This document shows positions 33,320-46,424 of a DNA stretch of 64,000 nucleotides, in pieces. Within the stretch, counting starts at the first letter, position 1; each line of letters starts with the position of its first letter. Source of the DNA: Diadophis punctatus similis (taxonomy: Eukaryota > Chordata > Lepidosauria > Squamata > Dipsadidae); contig JALIGW010000005.1 of assembly GCA_023053685.1 (NCBI GenBank), forward strand, positions 32,855,480 through 32,919,479, written 5' to 3'. Made by a program: the position numbers and the translations under genes. Below the pieces are notes generated by a model. The model had not been told where the DNA came from. It searched no databases and worked only from the letters and a program-made list of their open reading frames with translations.

Positions 33320-36300
33320 GATATATGACATAGCATTAAATATAGCCAATGACATCGCTGTTCTAGAACAATTGTCTAAAACAGTCTTCCGAATATATCA
33401 CTCTCATAACAATGGGAACTAAACATTCATCATTCTCTAAATCAGAAACAGACACACATTACTTTATCTGCAATTAACCAAATATCACAAACATAATTAT
33501 GACTATGCTTTATTTCTAAGATGAAACAGTTTAATGAGAATTAGGGTGGCAAGAGAAACTTCTATGTTGTTTATTTTTAACTGGTACTTTTCTGGCAAAT
33601 TTAAGCATATTACAGAACAAAGTAATGTATCATGTTGTAGAAGTCTAGGAAAAGAAAGAGTGAGGACCTTAACAATCCTCATTTTTGATCTGGTTCTTTG
33701 CAGCCACCAATACTACTGTGCATCTGTGGTTCTTAATATACAGTACAAGCTTCTGTGTGCTGCAAAATGCATGTTAAACTGTGTATTTTATCATCTTTAT
33801 GTTACAATTTTTCAGATTTTATCAGTCAATAAAGTCTAGAGGAGACACTAATCAGAAAAATGTGGTAAGGAGACAATGATAAAGAATAATAATTGCATGA
33901 GACCCATGCATTTAAAAAAAGAATTGTTTTATTTTCAAATGAAATGCATTGTGTGGTTCATAATATACATGTAGCACACATAGAAAACTACTGTTTTAGT
34001 GTAGTAAATATAATACAAGAGACATTTAAATCATTGACACTTGCTAAAATTATTTATTGGTTCAGACTGTTAAATCTACACTTCATAAGAAAAATGAAAT
34101 GAAAATAATTACATTTTGCATTATTGCTCTGTAATGAATGCTTGAAAAGAAATACTTTGCTATTGAAAAGCATTTAATTTTGAGGCTTAGAATATGTTAA
34201 TTAGAGTATCTTAAGTAATGTGCTTTAAATGGGGGAAAGAGCTTTGTCTAGACATATTACTAATGTGTATGGTAAATTAAAGGGTGAGGCTTTTTAAACT
34301 TTCACAAAGGTGTCGTTCACAAGGAAGCATTATTCAATTGAGTTTAATAGTGGTGATTAATGCAGTAGGACAAAGGTAGCTTTAGAGTACAGTGCTATGT
34401 ACAGTTGCTTAAAAGTAAGTATCATTTTTTTCAGCAAGGCTGATACAAATAAGAGTATACTGAATTTGAACCTCAAGTAAGGTAAGGAATGCTAACACCT
34501 CTAGGGGTTTGGGGGATTTATTATTGTTGAGTACTATTATTATTCTAGGTTTTTAATAATAGAATGGCTTTATTGTTGAGATCAGTCTAGGGTGGGCTTC
34601 TGTCCTTGAGATAGTCTCAAAATATTATTAATTAATAGACCAAAATTAATGAAATGGTTGAATCACAAGATGAAGAAACACAAAAGATTTCTTCAAAATA
34701 CTTTTCAGGCCTGATTAGTATTGTTAGCATGGAGCCAACTTGCAATACTGGTTCATTCTGAATTCGGAAAGCTAGTGCATATATATTCAGCCACCTGAAA
34801 TTAGCATTCAAGAAATTCACTTAGCTGCAAAGTGGCACTTACTTCAAAAAGTCATGTTGGCGATTGTGTTGTCAGAAGTACTTCTTATGCAGTGCAGTGG
34901 AACATTTCAGGTCTACAAGTGCAAGGTGAGTTATATTTGTTCATGTATTAATATATTTCTGTAAGCAACCTCTAAAAGGAGATTTTAAATGAATCACAGA
35001 ACAAAATTAAGAAGGCCATTTAAAACACTCATTACCTATACATTACATAAGGTTTGAAGACCATAGACTTCTGTTTGACAGTGCAATCCTAAACTCAGCT
35101 ACCCAGAAGTTCAATGGAGCTCATTCACAGTTTATCTAATATGGTATCTTGAAATAGATAGAACCTACACATGGTCAAATGTTACAATAAGTGCAAATGT
35201 TAAGTGCATTATGGAACCATCCTTCAACCAAAGCTAAGTAACTTTTACTGAATGAAAGAAAGAGGCTTTGAAGAGAGAAGTTGGCAGCCAATTTCTTTTA
35301 TCCAAGTCATAGACCAGAAACGATGTCATTCATACAATTGCATGAATTCATTTTAAAATGCAGGGCCTTATCAGGATTCCGGAGTCAAGAGTAAAAAGCT
35401 TTAATGATGCAGATGCAGATATTTTTGGCCATCCCTAGCAGTATGAATAAATACAGAGGGAAAAAATCCATTGCTGTGTTATACATAGTACCTTGTCAAT
35501 CACAGGCAGCAGCACCTTTATATTCCCAGTCAATGAAATATATTTCAGATCTAGGTTCTAGGTTTTTCTGTCAAATACTATACTCAAATTACATAGATGG
35601 ATCTAGACTGGAAAGGAACTTCAGAATAGCAATGAAAAAGATCTATGAAAAAGATGCTCTGGTCCCATTCTGTTTGCTTTTCATGAACTTCAAAGAAATG
35701 ATGTACATCCCATAAAGACTAAACAGGCAGATGAGAAGAAGAGAAAGGCTGTCCAGGGGAACGGGGAGGGAGGGAGGCTGTTATTAGGTAGTTTGCATTA
35801 ACCAGAAATATTTTATACTGTTTTCAGCATATTCTTTACAAAACTCCTTGCCCATTTGTGTGTTTGATAACCAAATGCAAAACTGGATTGTTTCCGCAAT
35901 TGTAAGATGCCCCTAGAGATGTGTATTATATCTAAATATATGTATTAGAAAATATTGCACTGATGCAATTAACTCCAAAGGTAAAGTTTCTCCAGCTGTT
36001 TGTACATTTGAGAAAATTTAAAATAATACTTTGTTGCTTGTCTTGCATCCATGCAATAATCTTATATAAGACCTAAGAGCTTGGGTGTGGGATTCTATTT
36101 TGTAAGCATGTTGATGAGGAGGAAAAGTAGCACGGTATTTTTCATGTATCAGCAAAATCGTGGAGATAGAAATCTCTACTGCTGATGAGCATTTCTGTTC
36201 CAAGCCTTAGAGACTTGAATATTATTAAGGGATCTGTCACAAAGAGTATCATTTTGGCATGTAGTTGAGCCAGATCTCTCTTTGCCAGAAACTGGAAGGA

Positions 36301-38635
36301 AGAAAGAAAGCTCTCACAGCAGGCTCACAGTCAAGGAATGGCAGACTTTGCTTTGATACCAGAAAGACTGGGCACGAACATCTTGCTGGACCTGAATAAC
36401 ATCAGGGACTTTGGGGAGCATATTAAATTACCCCCCTGTATGAAAGTGGGCAGCAGTTATAGATGGGTATTATACTATTTTGATATGTGATTTTACTAAG
36501 GGACTGAATGATGACTTTTATTTTACATTAATAAGAGCAGATTTTGCTAGGATATTTAGAGAACATGTCTTATTCACTTCATAAAAAGGGTATGACACAA
36601 CTCCTTCCCTCAAAAAAGGTATCATGCACAGGTTGAATGGCAAATGGGAGAGCTTGCAATTTGGTATTTTCCCTCAGCAAAGTTATACTGAAATGCCTGT
36701 TTTTTAAATACTGTTTGTGAAAACTACAGAATGCAATAGTAATGTAGCAGCTGTGTCTCATGTTTGGTTGTGGGATGGCACCGGTCAGGGAGACAAATAA
36801 TTGCCATATAAAGGTTATTAGGGAGGCTTGTTAAATAAAGATTTATTAGAAAATAATAATTTTTGGTTTCGGTATGTTTTTATTCTTAGAACTCTTTACT
36901 AAATACTTGAAGTCTTACCCTAATTTTCTGCTTCCTGTTTTGACTTAACTATTGCCTATTATTTTATCTTATTTCTTTCCTAATTTATCTACTACTACGT
37001 TGTCTATAATTCAATATTCAGTCATTTTTATTCTATTTTGTACAAGCTGCAATTAGGCATTCTGCAGTCCTTTTTATATGCTTTTTTCCTATTTTTCTCT
37101 TAAAGAAACTCTGTAGTAGTATTTAGCTTCCCCTTTCCTTCCAGGCTTTCACAGCTCAGAATGTCACTAAAGTGACTTGAACAGCCTACAGATTGTGAGC
37201 AAGTGTCAGGTGGAAGACTAAAGTCACTTAATGTAGACCACTACTAGAAAGCTCTAGCCTGGGCCTTCAAATGGTGATTAGTGCCATCTCTGTCTTCTAC
37301 AACTGCATTGCCTTGGCCTGGATTGTGTAGCCTTGCTTCCCTGATCTTCAAGGGCCAAGGACATTTTTCAGTTCCTGGGACTTCAAGTTGCTGAAGGTGC
37401 GCAACTTTGAATCTCTGCTGCAGTCAACACTCACCTCAGCAACTCCACATTTGCTACTGATTTATCACCCCATTCTGGCTGCCACCTTGGTTTTTTGTTT
37501 TCATCCTGCTTCGCTCTTTCTTTGTCTCCAACTCTTCTTTCTTCATTCTTGTTCTTTTCATGCTACCATATGTGCTTCATCTAGGCCCTGTTTAAAGAAC
37601 TGTTGTCTAATTCTAAATGGTGGGGAAGTAGAAAGGGAAAAGAAGAGCATATATTTCAACTGCCATGAAGCCTTCCTTCTATAAGATTCAAAGGCAATTT
37701 ATGAGAAATAAATAAGAACAGAGTTATTCATTGGAAAGGTTCATTAAATGTTTATCAGATATTTCTTTCATTAATAAATGCATTGGAAGCTTTTAAATTG
37801 GAATGTTATTGCGTAACTGCCCGACTTCATTCATGGGAGGGCACAGATGGCTCTTATCCATCCAATGTTTTTTGTCCATCCATCTTCTTTGTTTCTACAG
37901 GAAATCTATTAAATAGAAAATAGATGCATAATCTTTTGTCTGGAAGAACTAAAAAAACACCCACCTGGAAGTGCCTCAACATGTTCTATTGATAACTACA
38001 CTTTGCTTCTCACCTTTCTATGATTGCTACTCAACCTTTCTGCCATCGTAATAATTAAAATCCAATATTAAAGTTATAATAAGTTTTCTGGACTTCATAA
38101 CTTGCATTTCTTGAATTAGTTTTCTGACATCAAGGTCAGCTAAGAAATGCTTCATCACTATTCTTAAACTATAGGAAACATGAATATAAGAAGGAGACAT
38201 AGCTTATTTCCATGGATAATTATTCAAATATTAGAGTTCATTCATCTATTCAAAATATTCCAGATTATGGTATTTGTAGCAGATCCTCATCCATTTTACC
38301 ATTTCCCCTCAAATATGTTAGGAAACATGAAAATGAAATGTAAAGTCCATAGCTCAAGCCATGTGTATGACCCAAAGCCATGGGTGTGGTTCCCAGAACA
38401 TTTTCAAAAATATAAGGAGTGGGAAATCATTTCATAATGGAGAATGATATTAATTAGATGTAATGCATTTAAATGCTAATGATGTTTAAATTAATCACAT
38501 TTAGCCTTCATTCTGATGCAAGCGGCATGCCATTGAGAGACAAATTATAGACAAAGTCTAAGAAAGGCTCCTTTGTATAATATATTTATATTCTATATGT
38601 TTTTGAGAAATGTATTTCAACCACCTACAGCAGTA
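33320..38635. other. 5.3-kb intergenic stretch with few recognisable repeats
   Basis: AT-rich sequence. A diverged ancient-repeat patch is at about 35077-35130 (TGCAATCCTAAACTCAGCTA then CAGAAGTTCAATGGAGCTCA). The frames at 33534-33839, 35404-35715 and 37388-37684 (98-103 residues) have no family resemblance and no exon-like splice context that I can defend. Confidence 0.5.
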
Positions 38636-38637
38636 TT

Positions 38638-38860
38638 AAAGCCGTGGTGGTGCAGTGGTTAGAATGCAGTATTTCAGGCTAATTCTGCTGACTGCCAGCA
38701 GCAGTTTAATTCTCACCGGCTCAAGGTTGACTCAGCCTGCCATCCTTCCGAGGCAGGAAAATGAAAATCCAGATTATTGGGGGCAATACTCTGTAAACTG
38801 CTTGGAGAGGGCTGTAAAGCACTATGAGGTGATATATGTCTAAGTGCTATTGCTATTATT
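38638..38860 (+). repeat. tRNA-derived squamate SINE (CTATTG-tailed)
   Basis: Head AAAGCCGTGGTGGTGCAGTGG, body CCAGATTATTGGGGGCAATA, tail GCACTATGAGGTGATATATG and TAAGTGCTATTGCTATTATT. Confidence 0.85.
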
Positions 38861-40020
38861 AGACAGACTATTGCAAAAATGCAAAGAGACTCCTGAACGA
38901 GAAATTTTCTGACTAAATGTTTCAATAATGTAAAAGGTTAAAAAAAAAAAACCTATTCCTTCCACAAGCTTTGGACACAAAAATTTGGGCAATCAGACAA
39001 GGTAAATTCCAGGGCCTCTGCAAATGCTTGCACATCTCTTTCTGAAGCAGCTTTTCCTGATCTGATGTTCTCAGGATGGTTTGTCCGGCCATTTGATGTT
39101 ATGTCCACAGGGCTACATGCTATATCAACATTCTCTGACAGCCCAAGGTCTTTATCACTTCACCGGATATTCCATCAAAATCTTTTTATTCAGAAATGGC
39201 TATCTCAATCAGGGCACATCTTCCTTTAAAAAAAAAGATAGTTGTGATTGATTGATATTCTGGGTTGATATTGTATCTTTTGATTAAATATAAGGGCCAA
39301 ATGGCTAAGATGAGGTTTAAGGAACTGCAATTAAATGAATATCTGTAGGAAGAAAATGTTAATAAAGGGCAGCCCATTGAATTGGGGTTAAGTACTTTCA
39401 TACTCCTCATATAATCCAGTAACGTTCCTGAATTCTCATTAAAAATGATCTCAATAATCTTGCTTTGCCTCATTAAGAAACTGCAGTTGAAGGATCAAGA
39501 AACGGGACTTCATCAGGGAGGAAAGGTCTGTGAATTAATTTGCAGCCTTTTTCATTTTCTGAAAGCAGCAACTGTCATCTTTAAGTTTAGATTTTATTTG
39601 TAAAGTGTATTAATTAAATATTTAACTTTTATTTGTTTAATTGTTGGTTTAAAGGTTAAAGTTAAATAAATGAAGTGTGCTCCCCGCACACTTTCAGAAT
39701 GTGGCTTCTATCATGATGGTGTTCCAGGAGGCACTGAAAACTTAGTCATTCTCCCAGGTCTTGGAGTAGGATGAGGGTCTGTCCCTCAAAAGAACTGGGT
39801 TTTTTTCTTCCTTTGGATATATATTTTTTTATTCTCTAATTTTATTGTTCCCGCTTTTGATAGTGTACAGCACCCAAAATTACTGAGAGTCAGGAGTTTT
39901 AAAAATCTATGTATAAACAGAGGAGTAACTTTCACATTTCAAATGCCCAGTTGTGTTTCAAATGTAGGTATATTTGAAGCCTGGTTTAGTGAAAGCCGAA
40001 ACTACTATTTGCCATTCTAC
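38861..40020. other. intergenic DNA, possible LINE 3'-end fragment
   Basis: Mostly unrecognised. The part 39700-39800 (ATTCTCCCAGGTCTTGGAGT then TAGGATGAGGGTCTGTCCCT) resembles the 3' end of an L2-like reptile LINE, but weakly. Confidence 0.4.
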
Positions 40021-40358
<338 letters not shown>

Positions 40359-40359
40359 C

Positions 40360-41685
40360 TGGCTAAAATGATATTTTCTCCAACAGATGTAGTTCCTTTA
40401 ACACTGTAAGATGGGTTCCAGTTTTCATAGATCCTGAAAAAGCTAGATTTTAGGAAATCTCTTTTTGCTAGCTTCCTACTTCATTTCCTGAGTTATGGGC
40501 AGGACAGGTCATTTCTAAAACAGGGGTAGGATTGTAATGGGCCCCTGTAAAATAGCCAAACATACATAGTGACTTCGGTAACTTGAGTTAGGTTGTTAGA
40601 AGTTCCAAAACATAGAAAAGCTTTTACCTTTGTATATCATAATTATTTTCCTTCACCTGCCCTTGATGCAGGATTATAGGAAGAGTTCTTTCCTGGAATC
40701 CTGCTGTGATATACAAGATTGCTAAATTTTGTGTAGCAACTTGTAAAGTTGACAGGAATTGACCATTAGAATGAGTTAAATAAGTGTGACAAACTCCACA
40801 CAAAATCAATTTTTTGTATTGCTGTCTATTGTGTTTCTTCTAGTCCCCTTATTAAAGGTTATTTATTTATAAGCATATAATATTTTAATATTCTAACTTT
40901 ATTCTTTTAGAGATAGCATAGAATGATATTTTATCATACTGTATTTTTATGATAGGGTATAGTTATTTATATTAATTTTAAGGCATGATAATGTTAATAT
41001 TAACCATAATTTACTTGGCAGCTCTTTGTAGCTCTAACCCGATAAACATTTTAGAGTTCTGTGCTATAAATTTAATCTGTCAAATTTAAATCTGTGCTCA
41101 TAGTTTGTATGCCCAGATGTTTGCAGGATTCATAATTCCTTATAGTTTTAAATGTTATCTTATGTTTATCTTGGACTAAATAAAGTAAAATTGATGAAAG
41201 ATTGAGAAAATAAATAAAGGATGCAAAAGATTCTAAATATGACAAAGACAAATTTACTAGAATGCATGACAGGAAAAATAGATATAGAAATAAAGAAATA
41301 AATATAAGAATCTCAAGTAAAATAGCATTAATGGCCCAATGAATAAATGAAAAGTAGGCCTAAAAGAGAAGAATATGAAAGTTGCTTGGAGCACAAGGAA
41401 AAGAATTATGTTACAAGTGTCACAGAAATGTAGTGGGATACATTTAAAAAGACTGCATACAATAAAAATGTATATAAGCAAAAGGCTGCTCCCCAAAAAC
41501 GAGGGTGATAGAAATGTAAGTGGATGTGGGGGAAAAATATAGATACAAAGAATGTACTTGATATGACCAGGAACTACTAAAATTAAAAGAGGTAGTCAAA
41601 GTGTTTCTGATATTGATTAAATTCTTTTTTAAAAAAATGGAAATAGAACTAAATAAAAAGCTTCAAAAGTAGTGTGGATTTGAAA
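40360..41685. other. intergenic DNA, nothing recognised
   Basis: AT-rich; no exon or repeat named. Confidence 0.5.
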
Positions 41686-41689
41686 TAAA

Positions 41690-41992
41690 AGCTTGCACGC
41701 GCGCACGCTCGCTACGTGCACGCGTCCCCTCACACGATTTTGCTTCCACGCATACGCAGGAAGCAAAAAATCACCAAAATCGCATGATGGGATGTGCGCG
41801 CGAGCATCCCCTCGTGAGATTTTGCTTCCACGCATGCGCAGGAAGCAAAAAAAGGTCAAAAATGCGAAAAAAAGATGGCACTGGGCGACGGACCGGCAAA
41901 GACAGCACTGGAGCCATTGCGTGCAAATTGCGCAATCGGCGGGTCCCTACTGAAACGGCGCACTGGACCGCACCTGTAGGAACCCACCACTG
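41690..41992. mobile_element. GC-rich hAT-like element with internal repeats
   Basis: The right end AGGAACCCACCACTG matches the terminus of the hAT element at 30892. Inside, GATTTTGCTTCCACGCATAC (about 41738) recurs as GATTTTGCTTCCACGCATGC (about 41818), an 80-bp direct repeat. The CpG-rich interior contrasts with AT-rich flanks. The left terminus and target duplication were not identified. Confidence 0.55.
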
Positions 41993-42200
41993 ATACAAAT
42001 GATGTAAATGTATGCACAGATGAGGCAAATGACATCATTTGTGTCATTTGCAAAATAATGTAATTATGCAAGTAGCATAAATCACCATGGAAACTAGGAC
42101 TATTATGTGTTAAATTTATTGTACAAGATTTAATAATTTGAGATCTTACTGCCTTTAATATCTTTTGCTTACTCTTTAATTCCTTTATTGCTTGACCTAA

Positions 42201-42715
42201 TGTTGCTTGTCCCAAAAGGCAGTAAAGTGATGGATATGTGTAGATATTTATTTATTTATTCAAGACCTTTTGTGAGGGTAGTAACATAGGCCTCCTTGGA
42301 GGAAAACTTAGTCAAGACTTCACTTCTTTTTCATTTCTCTCCTGTGTTGCCTTTAATTTATTTTGCTTAATGTTTCTTAGTGGTCTTGTGTGTGTGTGTG
42401 TGTGTGTGTCTGTGTGTGTGTGTGTGTTTGTATGTGTTACATTGCTTACTCCAAAAGCAAGTAGCATGATGGGCATGTATTGACATTTATTAATTTAAGT
42501 AACTTTTATGCTACCCAGTAACAGGAGTTCTCTGTGGAAAACAACAACAACAAATATTGCTGCTCCTGAAAACTTCAGTGCATTTTTGGATTGTGTAACA
42601 TTACTTACCCCAAAAGGGAATAGTATGATACGCACGTATTGATATTTATGATATTTGTTTAATTATTTAAGACTCTGTTTTGCTGCCCAGTAAAAGGAAT
42701 TAAACTTCTCTTGAG
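42201..42715 (+). repeat. three diverged direct repeats
   Basis: Three units begin at about 42201, 42441 and 42600 with the words TGCTTGTCCCAAAAGGCAGT, TGCTTACTCCAAAAGCAAGT and TACTTACCCCAAAAGGGAAT. Each then has a 'gatgg(g)catgt..tattgacatttat' block and a 'cccagtaa..gga' block. A GT microsatellite (about 42387-42429) separates units 1 and 2. Family unknown. Confidence 0.8.
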
Positions 42716-43234
42716 GTCTCTGAGTCATAAAGATTCAAATAAAAGTACATTGGTTACTTTTAAGCAGCAGCAGATGAGAGCTTGAAGCATGTAAACAGAT
42801 TTTGAAGAGGGCTGAAGGAAGAAAAGGCTCTAGATCAACTCTCACAGGAGGCAGTTTCGGGCATGAGGAAGAACAAGAGGGAAAGATATGATTCATTTAG
42901 CAAAACAAAAAAAATGCTGGTGCTACTGTTTAAGGAAGCCACAACACAAATAGAACATTTCAGAGCTTAATCCACAATGCTATTATAGCAGTTAGTATTT
43001 TTCACCTATAGCACAAAACATTCTGCAGATATATTTTGCGCAGAGAGGAGTATTAGTCATATGTTTTTTCAAGACAGTGTCTCTGAACTCTTTGGTGCCA
43101 TTTATTTGATGCATGTTTTATAGTAACTGTTTCATAACTACTAAAGGTCACTGTTTTGGATAAGAAATTAAAAACAGGTATTTCCATAGATCACTCTGTT
43201 CACTTGTGCTAATGTTGGTTATTGGCACCTGAAA
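42716..43234. other. intergenic DNA, nothing recognised
   Basis: AT-rich; no exon. Confidence 0.5.
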
Positions 43235-44312
43235 AGACTGGTAGAATTTATGAAGGGATATTTATTTTATTTTTTATTTATATTATTTGTCAAGTACATG
43301 TTGGTAATATACATAGATAAAACATCGTTTATATACATAAGATGGGTACTGATAAGCGGGAACATTAGGACAGGGACGGTAGGCACGCTGGTGCACTTAT
43401 GCACGCCCCTTACTGACCTCTTAGGAATCAGGTGAGGTCAACAGTGGACAGTCTAAGGGTAAAGTTTTGGGGGTTTGGTGATGAAACCACAGAGTCAGGT
43501 AGTGAGTTCCAGGCATTTACCACTCTGTTGCTAAAGTCATATTTTCTACAGTCAAGTTTGGAGCGGTTCACTTTGAGTTTGTATCTGTTATGTGCTCGTG
43601 TATTGTTGTGGTTGAAGCTGAAGTAGTCATTGACAGGAAGGACGTTGTAGCAGATAATTTTATGAGTTATGCTTAGGTCGTGCTGAAGGCGACGTAGTTC
43701 TAAGCTTTCTAAGCCCAGGATTTCAAGTCTGGTTGTGTAAGGTATTCTGTTGCGAGTAGAGGAGTGGAGGACTCTTCTTGTAAAGTATCTCTGGACACTT
43801 TCTAATGTATTAATGTCCGATATGCGGTGTGGGTTCCAGACAGATGAGCTGTATTCGAGGATTGGTCTGGCGAATGTTTTGTATGCTCTGGTTAGTAGTG
43901 TGATATTACCGGAGAAGAAGCTACGTAAGATTAGGTTAACAACTCTTGAAGCCTTTTTGGCGATGTTGTTGCAGTGGGCTTTGGCACTTAGGTCATTTGA
44001 TATGAGTATTCCAAGGTCTTTGACAGAGTGAGGGTCGTCTGTAAGGTCTTGACTTTTCAGCTTGTATTTAATGTTCTGATTTTTTTTGCCAATGTGTAGG
44101 ACAGAGCATTTGTTGGTTGAGATTTGGAGTTGCCAGATGTTAGACCATTCTGACACAAAGTCTAGGTCTTTTTGGAGGATAGCAGTGTTGTCGGTGGTGT
44201 TGAAGAGTTTTACATCATCGGCAAAGAGAACGCAGTCACTTGTAATGTGATCGCAAAGGTCATTTATATAGAGTATGAAGAGTGTGGGTCCAAGTACGCT
44301 ACCTTGGGTATG
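43235..44312 (-). pseudogene. CR1/L3-type LINE, 3' part with a 307-residue open frame
   Basis: The minus-strand frame 44351-43428 carries reverse-transcriptase motifs GSVLGPTLFILYINDL and VLFADDVKLF (FADD at 44214-44225), then a thumb region (RPILEYSSSVWNPH) and the C-terminal NAWNSLPDSVV. It is uninterrupted, so the insertion is fairly young compared with the other LINEs here, but the N-terminal half of the polymerase and the endonuclease are missing: 5' truncation is near 44312. The 3' untranslated part runs left to about 43235. Confidence 0.9.
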
Positions 44313-44359
44313 ACCTATGAGATGCACATTTGGCCCTTCTCTATCCTGCAACTACTTGC

Positions 44360-44900
44360 TATAACCATCTCATATACAAGAAAGCATTTGATATTGTCAG
44401 TTGCATTAAAAGAATTTCCAAACTCCAAAGGAGGCTTAACTGTATTAGCAAATTGCTTGTTAATTATTTTCTGCAGAAAAAGACCCTTCTGAAAGGCAAG
44501 TTTCAGCATGCCAGAAGAATTTCCTTCTATCCCAGATAAAAGAAAGTTTATATAAGTTCAAGGGTTAAAAAGAAAAGAAAAATTAAATTTGGGGAAACAG
44601 CAAAAAGGGGACCATAATGTTGATTTTGGAAAGTTAAGGAGCTAGATGAAGTTGAAAGAATATTTCCTGTATGGTATTTAAAACTTTATAAAAGAATGTA
44701 TAATGATTTTGAAATTAATTGTAAGAAAAACTTCTGTGGAACGTTTTGCTGATTGGAAATAAATGTATGATAAGAGAAGATGTGGAAGGTTGACTAGAAA
44801 GAACCAAACAGTTTACAAGTAAAGAATAAGAGACCCATTAATACAATGGAGAAATAAGTTTTAAAAAATTATTCCAGTTTTTGTCTAATACATTTTGGAA
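44360..44900. other. intergenic DNA; possible diverged LINE or protein relic
   Basis: The frames 44315-44509 and 44330-44539 overlap on opposite strands. AGAAGATGTGGAAGGTTGAC near 44775 resembles reptile LINE-1 wording, but too little is kept to call it. Confidence 0.35.
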
Positions 44901-44914
44901 CACCATGGGATTTG

Positions 44915-46150
44915 TTTAGGTGAGTTAATAAAAGACAAAATAAGACCCCAAAATAAAGAATTAGATAAACTAATTGGCCAGGGGATTCTGGAACCAATCG
45001 ACCACGCCAGATGGGAAACCCCTATCATAACGCCAATCAAATCTGACGGTTCCATCCGCATATGCGCACACTACAAATGTACCCTAAATAAAGCCCTACA
45101 GCAAAGCGCTTACCCTGTGCCAATCATGCCGCATTTACTGCACTCCCTGGGCCCAGGTAAGATTTTTGCCAAACTCGACCTAGCACAGGCATACCAGCAA
45201 TTGCCGGTATATGATGCTATGACAGAGGCCCAATCTCGGCCTGGCTTAGCAAAACCCATGCGTTAATGACTTCAAGACACTTTCAAAATATGGACTTCAG
45301 CTTTAATCACGCTACAGGTAAGAACTCAGACCATGCCAAACCAATTCAGGTCAAAGTCAGCGCTGAGATCATCCTCCTCTCAGTGCTATTTATGCAAATC
45401 CTCATCATTCCCTCCCCCCAAACCACCATCCAGTACTGTAAGCCATCCCCTCTCAGCTGGTCATTAGCCGCACATGGCTTAGATTGTCTCTTTCCGGTTG
45501 CAGCTTCACTTTGCTCAGGTTTCTCTGCGTCTCATGTAACATGACATTATTCACCGGCATCAGGCTTTTAACTGTTGAGAATAGTTCATTGTGTTGGCAA
45601 CCATCGATCCCCAGTCTCAGTGTCTCTCCCTCCCACCAAGGTGCATATGTCGAGCCTTGGCATGACACCCAAACCATTGTAACCCATAGGATGCATTCAA
45701 ATGCCACCAGTTAGAATTTGGAATCAGCGTAGCACTGGGACTTTTCCAGAGTGTCATGGAACGATTATTGCAAAACATCCCCGGGGTGGTGCCCTATTTC
45801 GATGACGTCCTGATAACTAATTAATAAATGACAGCTCCTAAACTGCCTAAGGGATGTCCTAATCAGGTTTAGGGAAGTGGGCCTCCGAGTAAAAAGGGAC
45901 AAGTGCCAAATTGCCGTGCCTGAGGTAGAGTTTCTATGGTACCAGGTCACGGGGCTGGAATACACTCCACAAACAGCAAAATTAAGGCAATCCAAGATGC
46001 CCCCATACCTTGCAACCAGACCAAACTGCAAGCCTTCCTGGGCTTACTAAATTTCTATAGCATTTTCCTACAGCAAAAGGCGACGGTTGCCAAACCGCTG
46101 TACCAGTTGCTAGGGAAAACTTTTCTAAAAAATGTTGGTGCCAGGTAAAA
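44915..46150 (+). pseudogene. Ty3/gypsy-type LTR retrotransposon polymerase relic
   Basis: The left part reads DKLIGQGILEPIDHARWETP, then SDGSIRICAHYKCTLNKAL and FAKLDLAQAYQQLPV, the first motifs of a Ty3/gypsy reverse transcriptase. After an insert (45234-45667), the reading resumes with QTIVTHR, then the catalytic box YFDDVLI (YFDD at 45795-45806), CQIAVPEVEFL, and AFLGLLNFYS. Multiple frameshifts and stops make it inactive. Protease, RNase H, integrase and the element's own LTRs are not visible, so this is an internal fragment. Confidence 0.88.
45234..45667. mobile_element. 434-bp insert with 5-bp target duplication, possible solo LTR
   Basis: CCCAA occurs at 45229-45233 and 45668-45672, exactly where the polymerase reading breaks (DAMTEAQ) and resumes (QTIVTHR). 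The insert begins TCTC and ends GACA, one change from the TGTC...GACA typical of LTR ends. It contains ATTTATGCAAATCC, an octamer-like word. It has no coding motif. Solo LTR is my preferred reading; another retroelement fragment is possible. Confidence 0.6.
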
Positions 46151-46298
46151 AATGAACAAGCCAGAATGTAAATAACATGTGTGGATGTATCCATGGAAGA
46201 AGCAAGGGACCAGATGCTGTGAGCAGCTGTCTTTGCAAGCTGGTATAAAGAAAGAGATTTTGCTTTTAAGATACCCATTTTTGTCAATATTATATGTT

Positions 46299-46415
46299 TT
46301 TTCTTTCTTTTTCTTTTTTCTTTCTTTTTCTTTTTTCTTTCTTTTTCTTTTTCTTTTTTCTTTTTTCTTTCTTCTTCTTTTTCTTTTTTCTTTCTTTTTC
46401 TTTTTTTTTCTTTTT
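46299..46415. repeat. (TTTCTTTTTC)n pyrimidine tract
   Basis: About 117 bases of C/T only, in TTTC and TTTTTC units, adjoining the 3' end of a minus-strand SINE. Lysine-rich or phenylalanine-rich frames across it are artefacts. Confidence 0.95.
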
Positions 46416-46424
46416 GCCTTTGAG

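Noticed and set aside
35404..35715. 103-residue open frame as a possible host exon
   Set aside because: No family resemblance and no splice-site support; a frame of this length arises by chance in 64 kb.
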